A stretch of DNA of 5,943 nucleotides. Source: Bacillota bacterium (GTDB taxonomy: Bacteria > Bacillota > Clostridia > Peptostreptococcales > Anaerovoracaceae). Each line of letters begins with the position of its first letter. Position 1 is the first letter of the stretch. Below the pieces are notes generated by a model. The model saw only the letters and a program-made list of their open reading frames with translations. It was not told the DNA's origin and searched no databases. A program made the translations under genes and the position numbers. Below are positions 1 through 5,782 of this stretch, piece by piece. The stretch spans positions 1-5,943 of the forward strand of contig JAAWDW010000065.1 in the NCBI GenBank assembly GCA_022793975.1, in the 5' to 3' direction.

Positions 1-280
1 GGCTCCGCTGTCCGTTCATCCCCAATATCAAAGAAAAGGCATCGGAAGCGGCTTAATCAAAGAGGGACATAAAATTGCCGCTGAACTGGGATACGGATAT
101 TCGGTTGTACTAGGGAGTGAAAAATATTATCCGAAAGCAGGATATTTACCGGCATTCAAGTTTGGTATAATGCCGCCTTTTGATGTTCCGAGTAAAAATT
201 TCATGGTCTGCAAAATAAAAAAAGATGCTCCCCGTGTTTCCGGAGTAATTAAATACGCCAAAGAATTTGGCATCGACTGA
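1..280 (+). CDS. GNAT family N-acetyltransferase, YhbS-like (C-terminal part)
   Basis: The reading frame enters from the left edge (first full codon at base 2) and ends at TGA 278-280, leaving 92 residues. The acetyl-CoA binding motif A is visible near the start as VHPQYQRKGIGSGLI, the usual Q/R-x-x-G-x-G/A loop that holds the CoA pyrophosphate. It is followed by LGYGYSVVLGSEKYYPKAGY and then PPFDVPSKNFMV, which is the order seen in COG3153 (YhbS-like) acetyltransferases. The N-terminal half lies outside the window, so the substrate cannot be guessed. The next gene starts 53 bp downstream on the same strand. No terminator hairpin is seen between them, so the two may be co-transcribed (inference). 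Confidence 0.85.
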   Translation, partial: APLSVHPQYQRKGIGSGLIKEGHKIAAELGYGYSVVLGSEKYYPKAGYLPAFKFGIMPPFDVPSKNFMVCKIKKDAPRVSGVIKYAKEFGID

Positions 281-333
281 TAACAAATAAAATTAAAAAA
301 CTATCTATTTTTCTACAGTTTTAAGAGGTTATT

Positions 334-1461
334 ATGGCAAGAAAAAGATATGAAAAGTGTTTCGGAGGCGAATCGGGAAGCGGTGCGCAGGGGAACAGCA
401 TACAGAGAATAAATATGATAAGCGGATATCTCAAAGATATGTTCGGCGAAAAAGTTGTAAAACTTGCACTTGACGGCGGCTTCACATGCCCTAACAGAGA
501 CGGGAGCAAAGGTCGTGGCGGCTGTATATTTTGCTCCTCAGACGGCAGCGGTGAATTCGCCGGCAGCATTCCTGAACAGATAAAGCTTATGTCTGCAAAG
601 TGGCCACGTGCAAAATACATAGCGTATTTTCAGAATCATACAAACACATATGCACCGGTCTCCGAGCTTCGTGAAAAATTTACGTCAGCTCTCAATTACG
701 GACTTGATCTTTGCGACGGCAGTAGTGATAAAAAGTTTTCTTCCTCTATCTGCATAGCAGATCCTGCAACGGCTGCCGCGTATACAGATACCTGCACTGC
801 ATCCTGCCCAAACTCAAATCCTGAAATCATCGGGCTTGCGATAGCTACAAGGCCCGACTGTCTGAACGATGAAATATATGAACTTCTTTATGAGCTTTCG
901 CAGAAAACATTTTTATGGGTCGAACTCGGACTTCAGAGTATGCATGATAAAACAGGCCGCACAATAAACCGCTGCCACTCTCTCGCTGTATACGATGAGG
1001 CAATTGACCGTCTTGCCAAGCTCGGCATAAGAACAGTCACGCACCTGATATTCGGTCTGCCGAAAGAAATTCGTGAAGATGGAAGCGTAATTCCCGAAAC
1101 ACAGGAAGAGATGCTTGCCTCAGTGCGCCATGTATGCCGCAGCAATCATAGTTCTTCCACAGGATGCCGCAATCATATTTTCGGCATCAAGCTGCATATG
1201 CTCAATATCGTCCGCGGCTCACAGATGGAGCATCTCTGTCCTGACTATGTGCCGTTCACGAGCATTGACGAGTACACCGATCTTGTAATCGAAGCTCTTA
1301 AAATTATTCCGCGCGATATCACCATACACCGTATGACGGCAGATGCCCCGCGTCCTATCCTCATCGCTCCCGAATGGAGCTATAAGAAACGCACAATTCT
1401 CAACGAAATCCACAGAAAAATGGCGGAGCGAGACATTTATCAGGGGCAGGACGCCGAATAA
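334..1461 (+). CDS. Radical SAM protein, TIGR01212 (YhcC/YtqA-like) family
   Basis: The 375-residue protein has the family's cluster-binding motif C52-X11-C64-X2-C67, inside LDGGFTCPNRDG and GGCIFC. These cysteines should bind the SAM-cleaving [4Fe-4S] cluster. Other family landmarks are IATRPDCL (170-177), WVELGLQS (195-202), HLIFGLP (237-243), GIKLHMLNIVRG (284-295) and IHRMTADAP (331-339). The reaction of this family is not settled to my knowledge. The start is supported by AAGAGG at 323-328, 5 nt before ATG. Family members I know are about 300-330 residues. This one is longer because of an N-terminal extension (about 1-22), an insertion at about 122-161 with C127, C140, C154 and C158, and a shorter one at about 268-281 with C268 and C278. 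Its last 22 bp overlap the convergent acetyltransferase gene. Confidence 0.9.
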   Translation: MARKRYEKCFGGESGSGAQGNSIQRINMISGYLKDMFGEKVVKLALDGGFTCPNRDGSKGRGGCIFCSSDGSGEFAGSIPEQIKLMSAKWPRAKYIAYFQNHTNTYAPVSELREKFTSALNYGLDLCDGSSDKKFSSSICIADPATAAAYTDTCTASCPNSNPEIIGLAIATRPDCLNDEIYELLYELSQKTFLWVELGLQSMHDKTGRTINRCHSLAVYDEAIDRLAKLGIRTVTHLIFGLPKEIREDGSVIPETQEEMLASVRHVCRSNHSSSTGCRNHIFGIKLHMLNIVRGSQMEHLCPDYVPFTSIDEYTDLVIEALKIIPRDITIHRMTADAPRPILIAPEWSYKKRTILNEIHRKMAERDIYQGQDAE

Positions 1462-1994
1462 AAATGCCTTTTATTCTCGGTTTTTTCCATTACAAAATTG
1501 GTGAGTGTCACATTGTTTTTCAGCACTTCCTGCTTCTTCACGACTATATATCCTCTTTTTTCGAAGAACGGCTTTGCCGTCAGCGAAGCATGCGTAACAA
1601 TTTTCAGCATCGGTTCATGCCCGTTTCCGCTGTACTCCGCAAGTCTCACAAAAGCATACTCTTCAAGCGCATCACACAGTGAGGAAGCAATTCCTTTTTT
1701 CTGATAATCTTTATGAACATACAGTCTGTCCAGATAAGCACCGCACATACTGCCTGAGACTTCATTGCTGCCGGCAGCAATATCACCAAAACCAACGACA
1801 ATCCCATCCTCAAGCGCAACGAGACTGTAATGAGAAGAGAGCGAACTGTTCCATTCGTCAAAATCCACATCGCCCGAAGCCCACGCATCAAGCTGCTCTG
1901 TCGTATAATCATCTGCACATACAGTATGCACCGTGTTATAGAACAATTCTGCAAGCGCACGACAGTCATTCTCTCTGTATTGTCTTATAATCAT
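1440..1994 (-). CDS. GNAT family N-acetyltransferase
   Basis: The product is a 184-residue cytoplasmic acetyltransferase. It starts MIIRQYREND and has motif A at about 88-106 (LDRLYVHKDYQKKGIAS, with the Q98-K-K-G101-I-A CoA loop). The motif B region follows at about 140-150 (AKPFFEKRGY). The N-terminal FYNTVHTVCADDYTTEQLDAWA resembles YafP-like members. The substrate is unknown. I chose the start at 1994 because its ATG overlaps the TGA of the upstream hydrolase as ATGA. A longer in-frame start at 2051 would lie wholly inside the hydrolase and adds non-family residues. No purine-rich Shine-Dalgarno is visible before 1994, so translation is probably coupled to the hydrolase. The last residues (NKRHFYSASCP) run past the usual family end into the convergent radical SAM gene. 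Confidence 0.88.
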   Translation of the reverse strand: MIIRQYRENDCRALAELFYNTVHTVCADDYTTEQLDAWASGDVDFDEWNSSLSSHYSLVALEDGIVVGFGDIAAGSNEVSGSMCGAYLDRLYVHKDYQKKGIASSLCDALEEYAFVRLAEYSGNGHEPMLKIVTHASLTAKPFFEKRGYIVVKKQEVLKNNVTLTNFVMEKTENKRHFYSASCP

Positions 1995-3169
1995 TTTGCA
2001 AACCCGGCTATATAAGAAACAATTGCATTCAGCACCTCGTAGCCGCACCAATGCGTACTGTGATCCGCACCTTTCATTATGCGGAAAACAACATTTGCAT
2101 TTATCATTCCCGCAAGCAGTGCCTCTTGCTGCTCTCTCGGAAAAACACCATCCTCACTGCCCCAGATAATCTGCACGTCGCCCGTAATTTTTCCAAGCCT
2201 TTCCGTATTATCAAATTTAAGCAGATTTTTGGTAAGTGCTTTCCACGCATAATAAGGCACCTGCCTCAACTGCTCAAAATTTGCCATTCGGAAATCCGGA
2301 TCCGGATTGGAAGTATCTCCCCACGCCTTTATAAAGCTTTCCGGAAGTTTTTGCGTATCTTCATAGGCAAAAATACCCTTGAAATCTTCTCCGTCACCAT
2401 TCACAAACCAGTCCATCGTCTCAGTTTCAGTGTCCAATCTCACACCGCTTGCGATGAGAGTCGATGTCCTTACCCTGTCCTTATATGAAATATTCATCTC
2501 CTGTGCTATAATCGAGCCCAGTGAATGACCGACAATATTTGCACTTTCTATTCCAAGCACATCCATAAATTCAACAATATCCTTAGTGAGTTCTCTGACC
2601 GAATACGCATCATCTTGCCCGTATGGCTTATCCGTCTTGCCGTTCCCCTTGTATTCGGGAACATACACTCTTAAACCTTTTGCCGCAAGCAGTGGGGCTG
2701 CCTGAGACCACGATACTCTGGCATCCGTAAGTCCGTGAATAAGAATAACAGGAATTCCGTCCAAAGGTCCGCAGACGGCATACGCCATCTTAAATCCGCC
2801 CTGCGCCCAATCACGCGACAGCAGTACCGAGCCTTCTGCCCAATCTACAGTCTGATAATCGGCAAAACTCTTCGTAATTATATGGGAATTTTGACCCAAT
2901 ATCTTACTTTCTGCAAATTCAGCTTCGCCGCTTATCGCATAAACATCCGTATCGTCCCCCTCAACGATAATTTTATCTGCCTTACCGGAAAAATCAACAC
3001 GCCCCGCACTCTTCACAACCAAATTGCCGACAATATTCACATTCTTAATTACTGCCTCACAGCTTGCGACATCGACAATCAAGTCACCTTTTATATCTTC
3101 ATCCGATATCATACTCTTATTTTCCGTAAGCACTGCTAAGCTGTTTGCATTTTCTTTATTATCTGTCAT
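1991..3169 (-). CDS. Alpha/beta hydrolase with N-terminal beta-helix-like domain (copy 1)
   Basis: 392 residues. Residues 1-25 are a polar leader without signal peptide or membrane segment. About 26-110 form short repeating strands of the type I-x-G-D-L-I-V, G-N-L-V-V, GKADKIIVE and GEAEFAES, spaced 15-20 residues apart, as in right-handed beta-helix rungs. About 125-392 is an alpha/beta hydrolase: oxyanion-hole region ILIHG (H145, G146), nucleophile elbow GHSLG with S216, acid in WGSED (D340) and histidine in GADH (H370), so the triad appears complete. An MhpC-like esterase or lactonase is plausible; the substrate is unknown. The ATG at 3169 has only a weak G-rich site upstream. It lies 42 bp after its paralogue and shares ATGA with the acetyltransferase gene. 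Residues 55-110 match the paralogue at 53 of 56 positions. Confidence 0.88.
   Translation of the reverse strand: MTDNKENANSLAVLTENKSMISDEDIKGDLIVDVASCEAVIKNVNIVGNLVVKSAGRVDFSGKADKIIVEGDDTDVYAISGEAEFAESKILGQNSHIITKSFADYQTVDWAEGSVLLSRDWAQGGFKMAYAVCGPLDGIPVILIHGLTDARVSWSQAAPLLAAKGLRVYVPEYKGNGKTDKPYGQDDAYSVRELTKDIVEFMDVLGIESANIVGHSLGSIIAQEMNISYKDRVRTSTLIASGVRLDTETETMDWFVNGDGEDFKGIFAYEDTQKLPESFIKAWGDTSNPDPDFRMANFEQLRQVPYYAWKALTKNLLKFDNTERLGKITGDVQIIWGSEDGVFPREQQEALLAGMINANVVFRIMKGADHSTHWCGYEVLNAIVSYIAGFAK
2839..3007 (-). repeat. Homogenised tract, copy in the downstream hydrolase gene
   Basis: This 169-bp segment matches 4042-4210 with 9 mismatches by hand count (about 95%). It lies entirely inside the coding sequence and encodes the end of the beta-helix-like domain. 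Sequence on both sides is clearly more diverged; for example 2160-2224 against 3381-3445 has 16 mismatches in 65. Confidence 0.85.
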
Positions 3170-3211
3170 TTGAATCGCCGCCCTTCCGCATAATTTTCCA
3201 TTACAAATGAT

Positions 3212-4342
3212 CTATTTAATAAACTCACATATATATCCGAACACTTTGTTCAGAGCCTCATCGCTCCCCCAATGTGTATTATGATCAGCACCTTCTATCT
3301 CGTGATATGTAAGACGGCAGTTTACAAGACCCTGTTTCAGAATTTCCTGCTGGCTGCGTGGAAAAACAGTATCTTCGCTCCCCCAAATCACTTGCACATC
3401 GCCCGTTATATCTTTCAGTCTTTCTGTATCATCAAACTTAAGTAGACTCAGCATAAGCGCTTTCCATACATAATACGGCATCTGCCTTAAATGCTCAAGA
3501 TTTGCCTTTCTCAAATCCGGATCAGGATTTGTATTTTCAGCCCATCCTTCTATGAAGCTATCCGGAAACTTCTGTGTATCTTCGTATCCGAGCAGTCCTT
3601 TAAAATCCTCATCGCCTTCAAGCAGATACACCATATTTTCGTTTTCGGCAGGTATATTCACCCCTGATGCTATGAGCGTTATAGATTTTACCTTCTCTTT
3701 ATGTAAAATATTCAATTCCTGTGCTATAATCGAACCGAGCGAATATCCTACAAAATGAGCACTTTCTATATTCAAAATCTCCATAAAAGAAATAATGTCT
3801 TTTGTAAGCTCGGAAACAGAATAAGCTTCATCATCTCCATACGGTTTATCCGTCTTACCATTGCCTCTGTATTCAGGCACATACACCCTGTACCCCTTAT
3901 CCGCAAGCATAGGTGCAAGATGAGACCAAGTCACCCTTGCATCCGATACACCATGAATAAGTATAATCGGAATACCCTTCTCAGGACCCGTCACCGTGTA
4001 CACAAGATTTATGCCTGTAGAAAGGCACATCCTTTTTTCTTCCCAATCTACAGTCTGATAATCGGCAAAGCTCTTCGTAATGATATGGGAATTTTGACCC
4101 AATATCTTACTTTCCGCAAATTCAGCTTCGCCGCTTATCGCATAAACATCCGCATTGTCGCTTTCAACGATAATTTTATCTGCCTTGCCGGAAAAATCAA
4201 CACGCCCCGCCGCCTTTACAATCAAATCACCGTCAATATTAACACGATTTATAACAGCTTGCCCTGCCGGAACATTCACAATTAAACTACCCTTTATCTC
4301 GGTGTCGGCAATAACACCCGGTTCATTCATAACCTTGATCAC
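3212..4342 (-). CDS. Alpha/beta hydrolase with N-terminal beta-helix-like domain (copy 2)
   Basis: 376 residues, a tandem paralogue of the next gene with the same two-part layout. About 16-100 are beta-helix-like strands (IKGSLIV, GDLIV, GKADKIIVE, GEAEFAES), and about 110-376 are an alpha/beta hydrolase. The triad residues are S201 (elbow GYSLG), D324 (WGSED) and H354 (GADH), with the oxyanion HG at 130-131. Copy 1 has His where this protein has Tyr200 beside the nucleophile. The linker between domains is about 4 residues shorter here. No signal peptide or transmembrane segment is seen, so a cytoplasmic enzyme is inferred; the substrate is unknown. I favour the GTG start at 4342, because AGAGGAAG lies 8 nt upstream. 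The in-frame ATG at 4330 is 20 nt from that site. The gap to tdk is 119 bp, with no strong promoter of its own that I can see. Confidence 0.87.
   Translation of the reverse strand: MIKVMNEPGVIADTEIKGSLIVNVPAGQAVINRVNIDGDLIVKAAGRVDFSGKADKIIVESDNADVYAISGEAEFAESKILGQNSHIITKSFADYQTVDWEEKRMCLSTGINLVYTVTGPEKGIPIILIHGVSDARVTWSHLAPMLADKGYRVYVPEYRGNGKTDKPYGDDEAYSVSELTKDIISFMEILNIESAHFVGYSLGSIIAQELNILHKEKVKSITLIASGVNIPAENENMVYLLEGDEDFKGLLGYEDTQKFPDSFIEGWAENTNPDPDLRKANLEHLRQMPYYVWKALMLSLLKFDDTERLKDITGDVQVIWGSEDTVFPRSQQEILKQGLVNCRLTYHEIEGADHNTHWGSDEALNKVFGYICEFIK
4042..4210 (-). repeat. Homogenised tract, copy in the upstream hydrolase gene
   Basis: This is the partner of 2839-3007, offset by exactly 1203 bp with no gaps. 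Mismatches cluster near the codons for GDDT in copy 1 and SDNA here. The remainder is almost identical even at third codon positions. Confidence 0.85.
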
Positions 4343-4350
4343 TTGTGCTT

Positions 4351-4358
4351 CTTCCTCT
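4351..4358 (-). promoter_or_regulatory. Ribosome binding site deciding a GTG start
   Basis: AGAGGAAG on the minus strand sits 8 nt before GTG at 4342. The alternative ATG at 4330 has only AAGG at a 2-nt spacing. This is the main reason for annotating a GTG start. Confidence 0.65.
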
Positions 4359-4461
4359 CATAATCAAAATTTACTGATTTTTATTATTTGTTCCTCAATC
4401 TGCATTATGCCGAGAACATTCAGGCAATGTACTTTGCCCTATTCATAGCCTCATACACCAT

Positions 4462-5049
4462 TTAATCTTCATCAGGTGCCAGCCTGCCGTCATTATAATG
4501 TTTCCTGCATAGCGATACATACATATCATTGCCACCAACTACAATCTGCTCTCCCTGCTTCACAAATTTACCATCCACAACTCTTGCAACCATAGTTGCC
4601 TTGCGTCCGCACCAGCATATTGTCTTTATTTCTTCAATCTTGTCCGCATATACAAGCATATAGTAAGAGCCTTCAAACAGCTCGTTTCTAAAATCATTTT
4701 TGAGTCCGTATGCAAGCACCGGTACGCCAAGACTGTCAACTATCTCGACCAGTTCCTGCACGTGATGCTTTTTAAGAAACTGACATTCGTCTATAAGCAC
4801 ACAATCTATTTTTTCTTTCGCATCCTCACGCATAAAAAGCTCCAGAATATTTGTATCGTCATTTATTATCGTTGCTTCACGCTGTATGCCTACTCTCGAA
4901 GTGATTACGCCTACTCCGTATCTGTCGTCTACAGCCGGTACAAGCGTCAGCACACGCTTGTTTCTCTCTTCGTAATTATGTGCCACTTTTATGACCTCTA
5001 TCGACTTTCCCGCGTTCATAGTACTGTATCTATAATATAACTGCGCCAT
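4462..5049 (-). CDS. tdk: Thymidine kinase (type II, E. coli-like)
   Basis: The 195-residue enzyme phosphorylates thymidine to dTMP with ATP in the pyrimidine salvage pathway. It begins MAQLYYRYSTMNAGKS. The P-loop is residues 9-16 with Ser in place of the first Gly, as in E. coli Tdk. Further landmarks are DDRYG (41-45), the Mg/catalytic segment IDECQF with D87 and E88, YGLKNDFRNELFEGS, and TICWCGRKA with C145 and C147. EQIVVGGNDMYVSLCRKHY follows, with C181 and H184; these pair with C145/C147 as the likely zinc site. Length matches the family. The start at 5049 has AGAGG at 5056-5060, 6 nt upstream. A longer GTG frame from 5100 would begin inside the promoter and is rejected. The gene is transcribed from the promoter at 5092-5120. 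Confidence 0.97.
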   Translation of the reverse strand: MAQLYYRYSTMNAGKSIEVIKVAHNYEERNKRVLTLVPAVDDRYGVGVITSRVGIQREATIINDDTNILELFMREDAKEKIDCVLIDECQFLKKHHVQELVEIVDSLGVPVLAYGLKNDFRNELFEGSYYMLVYADKIEEIKTICWCGRKATMVARVVDGKFVKQGEQIVVGGNDMYVSLCRKHYNDGRLAPDED

Positions 5050-5052
5050 TTC

Positions 5053-5062
5053 ATTCCTCTCT
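5053..5062 (-). promoter_or_regulatory. tdk ribosome binding site
   Basis: AGAGAGGAAT on the minus strand places its AGAGG core 6 nt before ATG 5049 and fixes the tdk start. Confidence 0.8.
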
Positions 5063-5091
5063 ATATTGTGTTTTTTTGCTAATACATCATA

Positions 5092-5120
5092 ATTATACAC
5101 AATATATACAACACCGTCAA
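5092..5120 (-). promoter_or_regulatory. Sigma-A-type promoter of tdk
   Basis: On the minus strand TTGACG (5120-5115) and a perfect TATAAT (5097-5092) are separated by exactly 17 bp. The expected transcript start is near 5085, giving a 5' leader of about 36 nt before the tdk ATG. No operator palindrome is obvious around it. Confidence 0.85.
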
Positions 5121-5139
5121 TTGCACCTAAACATTTATC

Positions 5140-5168
5140 TTGAAAATCGTGCAGAAACTGTCTATAAT
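5140..5168 (+). promoter_or_regulatory. Sigma-A-type promoter of the small membrane protein gene
   Basis: TTGAAA (5140-5145) and a perfect TATAAT (5163-5168) are separated by 17 bp. The expected transcript start is near 5175, about 70 nt before the ATG at 5246. It is back to back with the tdk promoter; 19 bp separate the two -35 boxes. Confidence 0.85.
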
Positions 5169-5245
5169 AATGCTATTGGCTTTTGCCGCGCATTATGCGT
5201 GCCCGGCTCAGGCCCGAAACGAATCAAAAGAAAAGAGGTATATAT

Positions 5246-5596
5246 ATGTACATACTCATAAATATATTAAAATGTATCATTATCGGCGTCATCTGGGCGG
5301 CACTGCTTATGCCTGTCATCTTCAAGCGCGGCGGTGCGCTCAAATATATAATTACAGTAACGGTTATAACTATTGTCTGTTATGTGCTCTGTTTTATCTG
5401 CGGCGGTTATGCGGGAACAATAAATCACACCACTGTCATTGCACTTGTCGCGCTCGTACTCTCGTGGATAATCTCAATGGCGGTATTCGAAAAAGAATCA
5501 AAAGTTAAATCAAAAGTCATTGCATTCACATGCGTAATATCGGGACTGGCATATCTCGTATCCACTTTTTTTATTTCCAACATTAAATTCTTATAG
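5246..5596 (+). CDS. Small four-helix integral membrane protein, unknown function
   Basis: I do not recognise the family. The 116-residue protein has four hydrophobic segments at about 3-26, 34-54, 62-81 and 91-110. Basic residues in the loops KRGGALK (27-33) and EKESKVKSK (82-90) suggest those loops face the cytoplasm, leaving both ends outside (inference from the positive-inside rule). There is no signal peptide distinct from helix 1, no catalytic motif and no soluble domain. The start is set by AAAAGAGG at 5231-5238, 7 nt before ATG. A longer TTG frame from 5183 would lie in the leader and adds a charged, non-membrane stretch. It is a single-gene transcript, with its own promoter upstream and a terminator 131 bp after the stop. 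Confidence 0.85.
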   Translation: MYILINILKCIIIGVIWAALLMPVIFKRGGALKYIITVTVITIVCYVLCFICGGYAGTINHTTVIALVALVLSWIISMAVFEKESKVKSKVIAFTCVISGLAYLVSTFFISNIKFL

Positions 5597-5612
5597 ATTT
5601 TTAAATACAGCA

Positions 5613-5684
5613 TAAATATACAAGTGCAGGCAAAGCGAACTGTGAATCAGGACCTAAGTGATCGTGCCTGCATTTGCATATTTA
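5613..5684. repeat. Imperfect 72-nt palindrome (20-bp arms, 32-nt centre)
   Basis: The left arm 5613-5632 pairs with the right arm 5665-5684 over 20 positions with one A-C mismatch and one G-U pair. The inner nine pairs (TGCAGGCA plus the G-U) form the strongest part. The 32-nt centre (5633-5664) shows only weak internal pairing. It sits 16 nt after the membrane protein stop in a convergent intergenic gap. It lacks a following T-run, so it is not itself a standard terminator. A dispersed repeat, a small RNA or a 3'-UTR structure are all possible. Confidence 0.6.
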
Positions 5685-5726
5685 ATTTCAAATTTGCAAT
5701 GTCCAAAAAATATACTTTTTAAAATT

Positions 5727-5756
5727 AAAGCGGGCTTCAATGTGAAGCCCGCTTTT
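5727..5756. terminator. Strong bidirectional intrinsic terminator
   Basis: A perfect 13-bp stem (5727-5739 with 5743-5755) with a 3-nt loop has a GC-rich core (CGGGCTTCA/TGAAGCCCG) and A/T tracts on both sides. It can end the membrane protein transcript from the left. It can also end the PduL transcript from the right, whose stop codon is about 27 bp away. Confidence 0.93.
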
Positions 5757-5782
5757 CATTTCATATATAATATAAGTGAATC

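Noticed and set aside
265..333. Promoter before the radical SAM gene (TTGGCA with TAAAAT)
   Set aside because: The spacer is only 15 bp and the boxes are weak. Read-through from the preceding GNAT gene is just as likely.
1995..2051. Longer N-terminus of the acetyltransferase from an ATG at 2051
   Set aside because: It lies wholly inside the hydrolase gene and adds 19 residues not typical of GNATs. The ATGA overlap at 1994 is a better start.
2051..2488. Long plus-strand frames opposite both hydrolases (also 2735-3139 and 3755-4285)
   Set aside because: They are antisense to two well-supported paralogous enzymes and resemble no protein family. The two similar frames simply mirror the duplicated hydrolase sequence.
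4361..4461. Promoter for the hydrolase unit, TTGAGG followed by AGTAAA or TAAATT
   Set aside because: The -10 candidates are poor or badly spaced (17-19 bp), so I could not support a promoter call.
5050..5100. Longer tdk reading frame from a GTG at 5100
   Set aside because: That codon lies in the promoter spacer, upstream of the predicted transcript start. The protein from 5049 begins exactly like E. coli Tdk and has a good ribosome binding site.
5140..5508. 122-residue plus-strand frame overlapping the membrane protein
   Set aside because: It starts within the promoter and reads as a His/Tyr/Arg/Cys-rich shadow of the real gene in another frame.
5613..5684. Riboswitch interpretation of the palindrome
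   Set aside because: No gene lies downstream on either strand within reach, and I recognise no known aptamer motif in the 32-nt centre.
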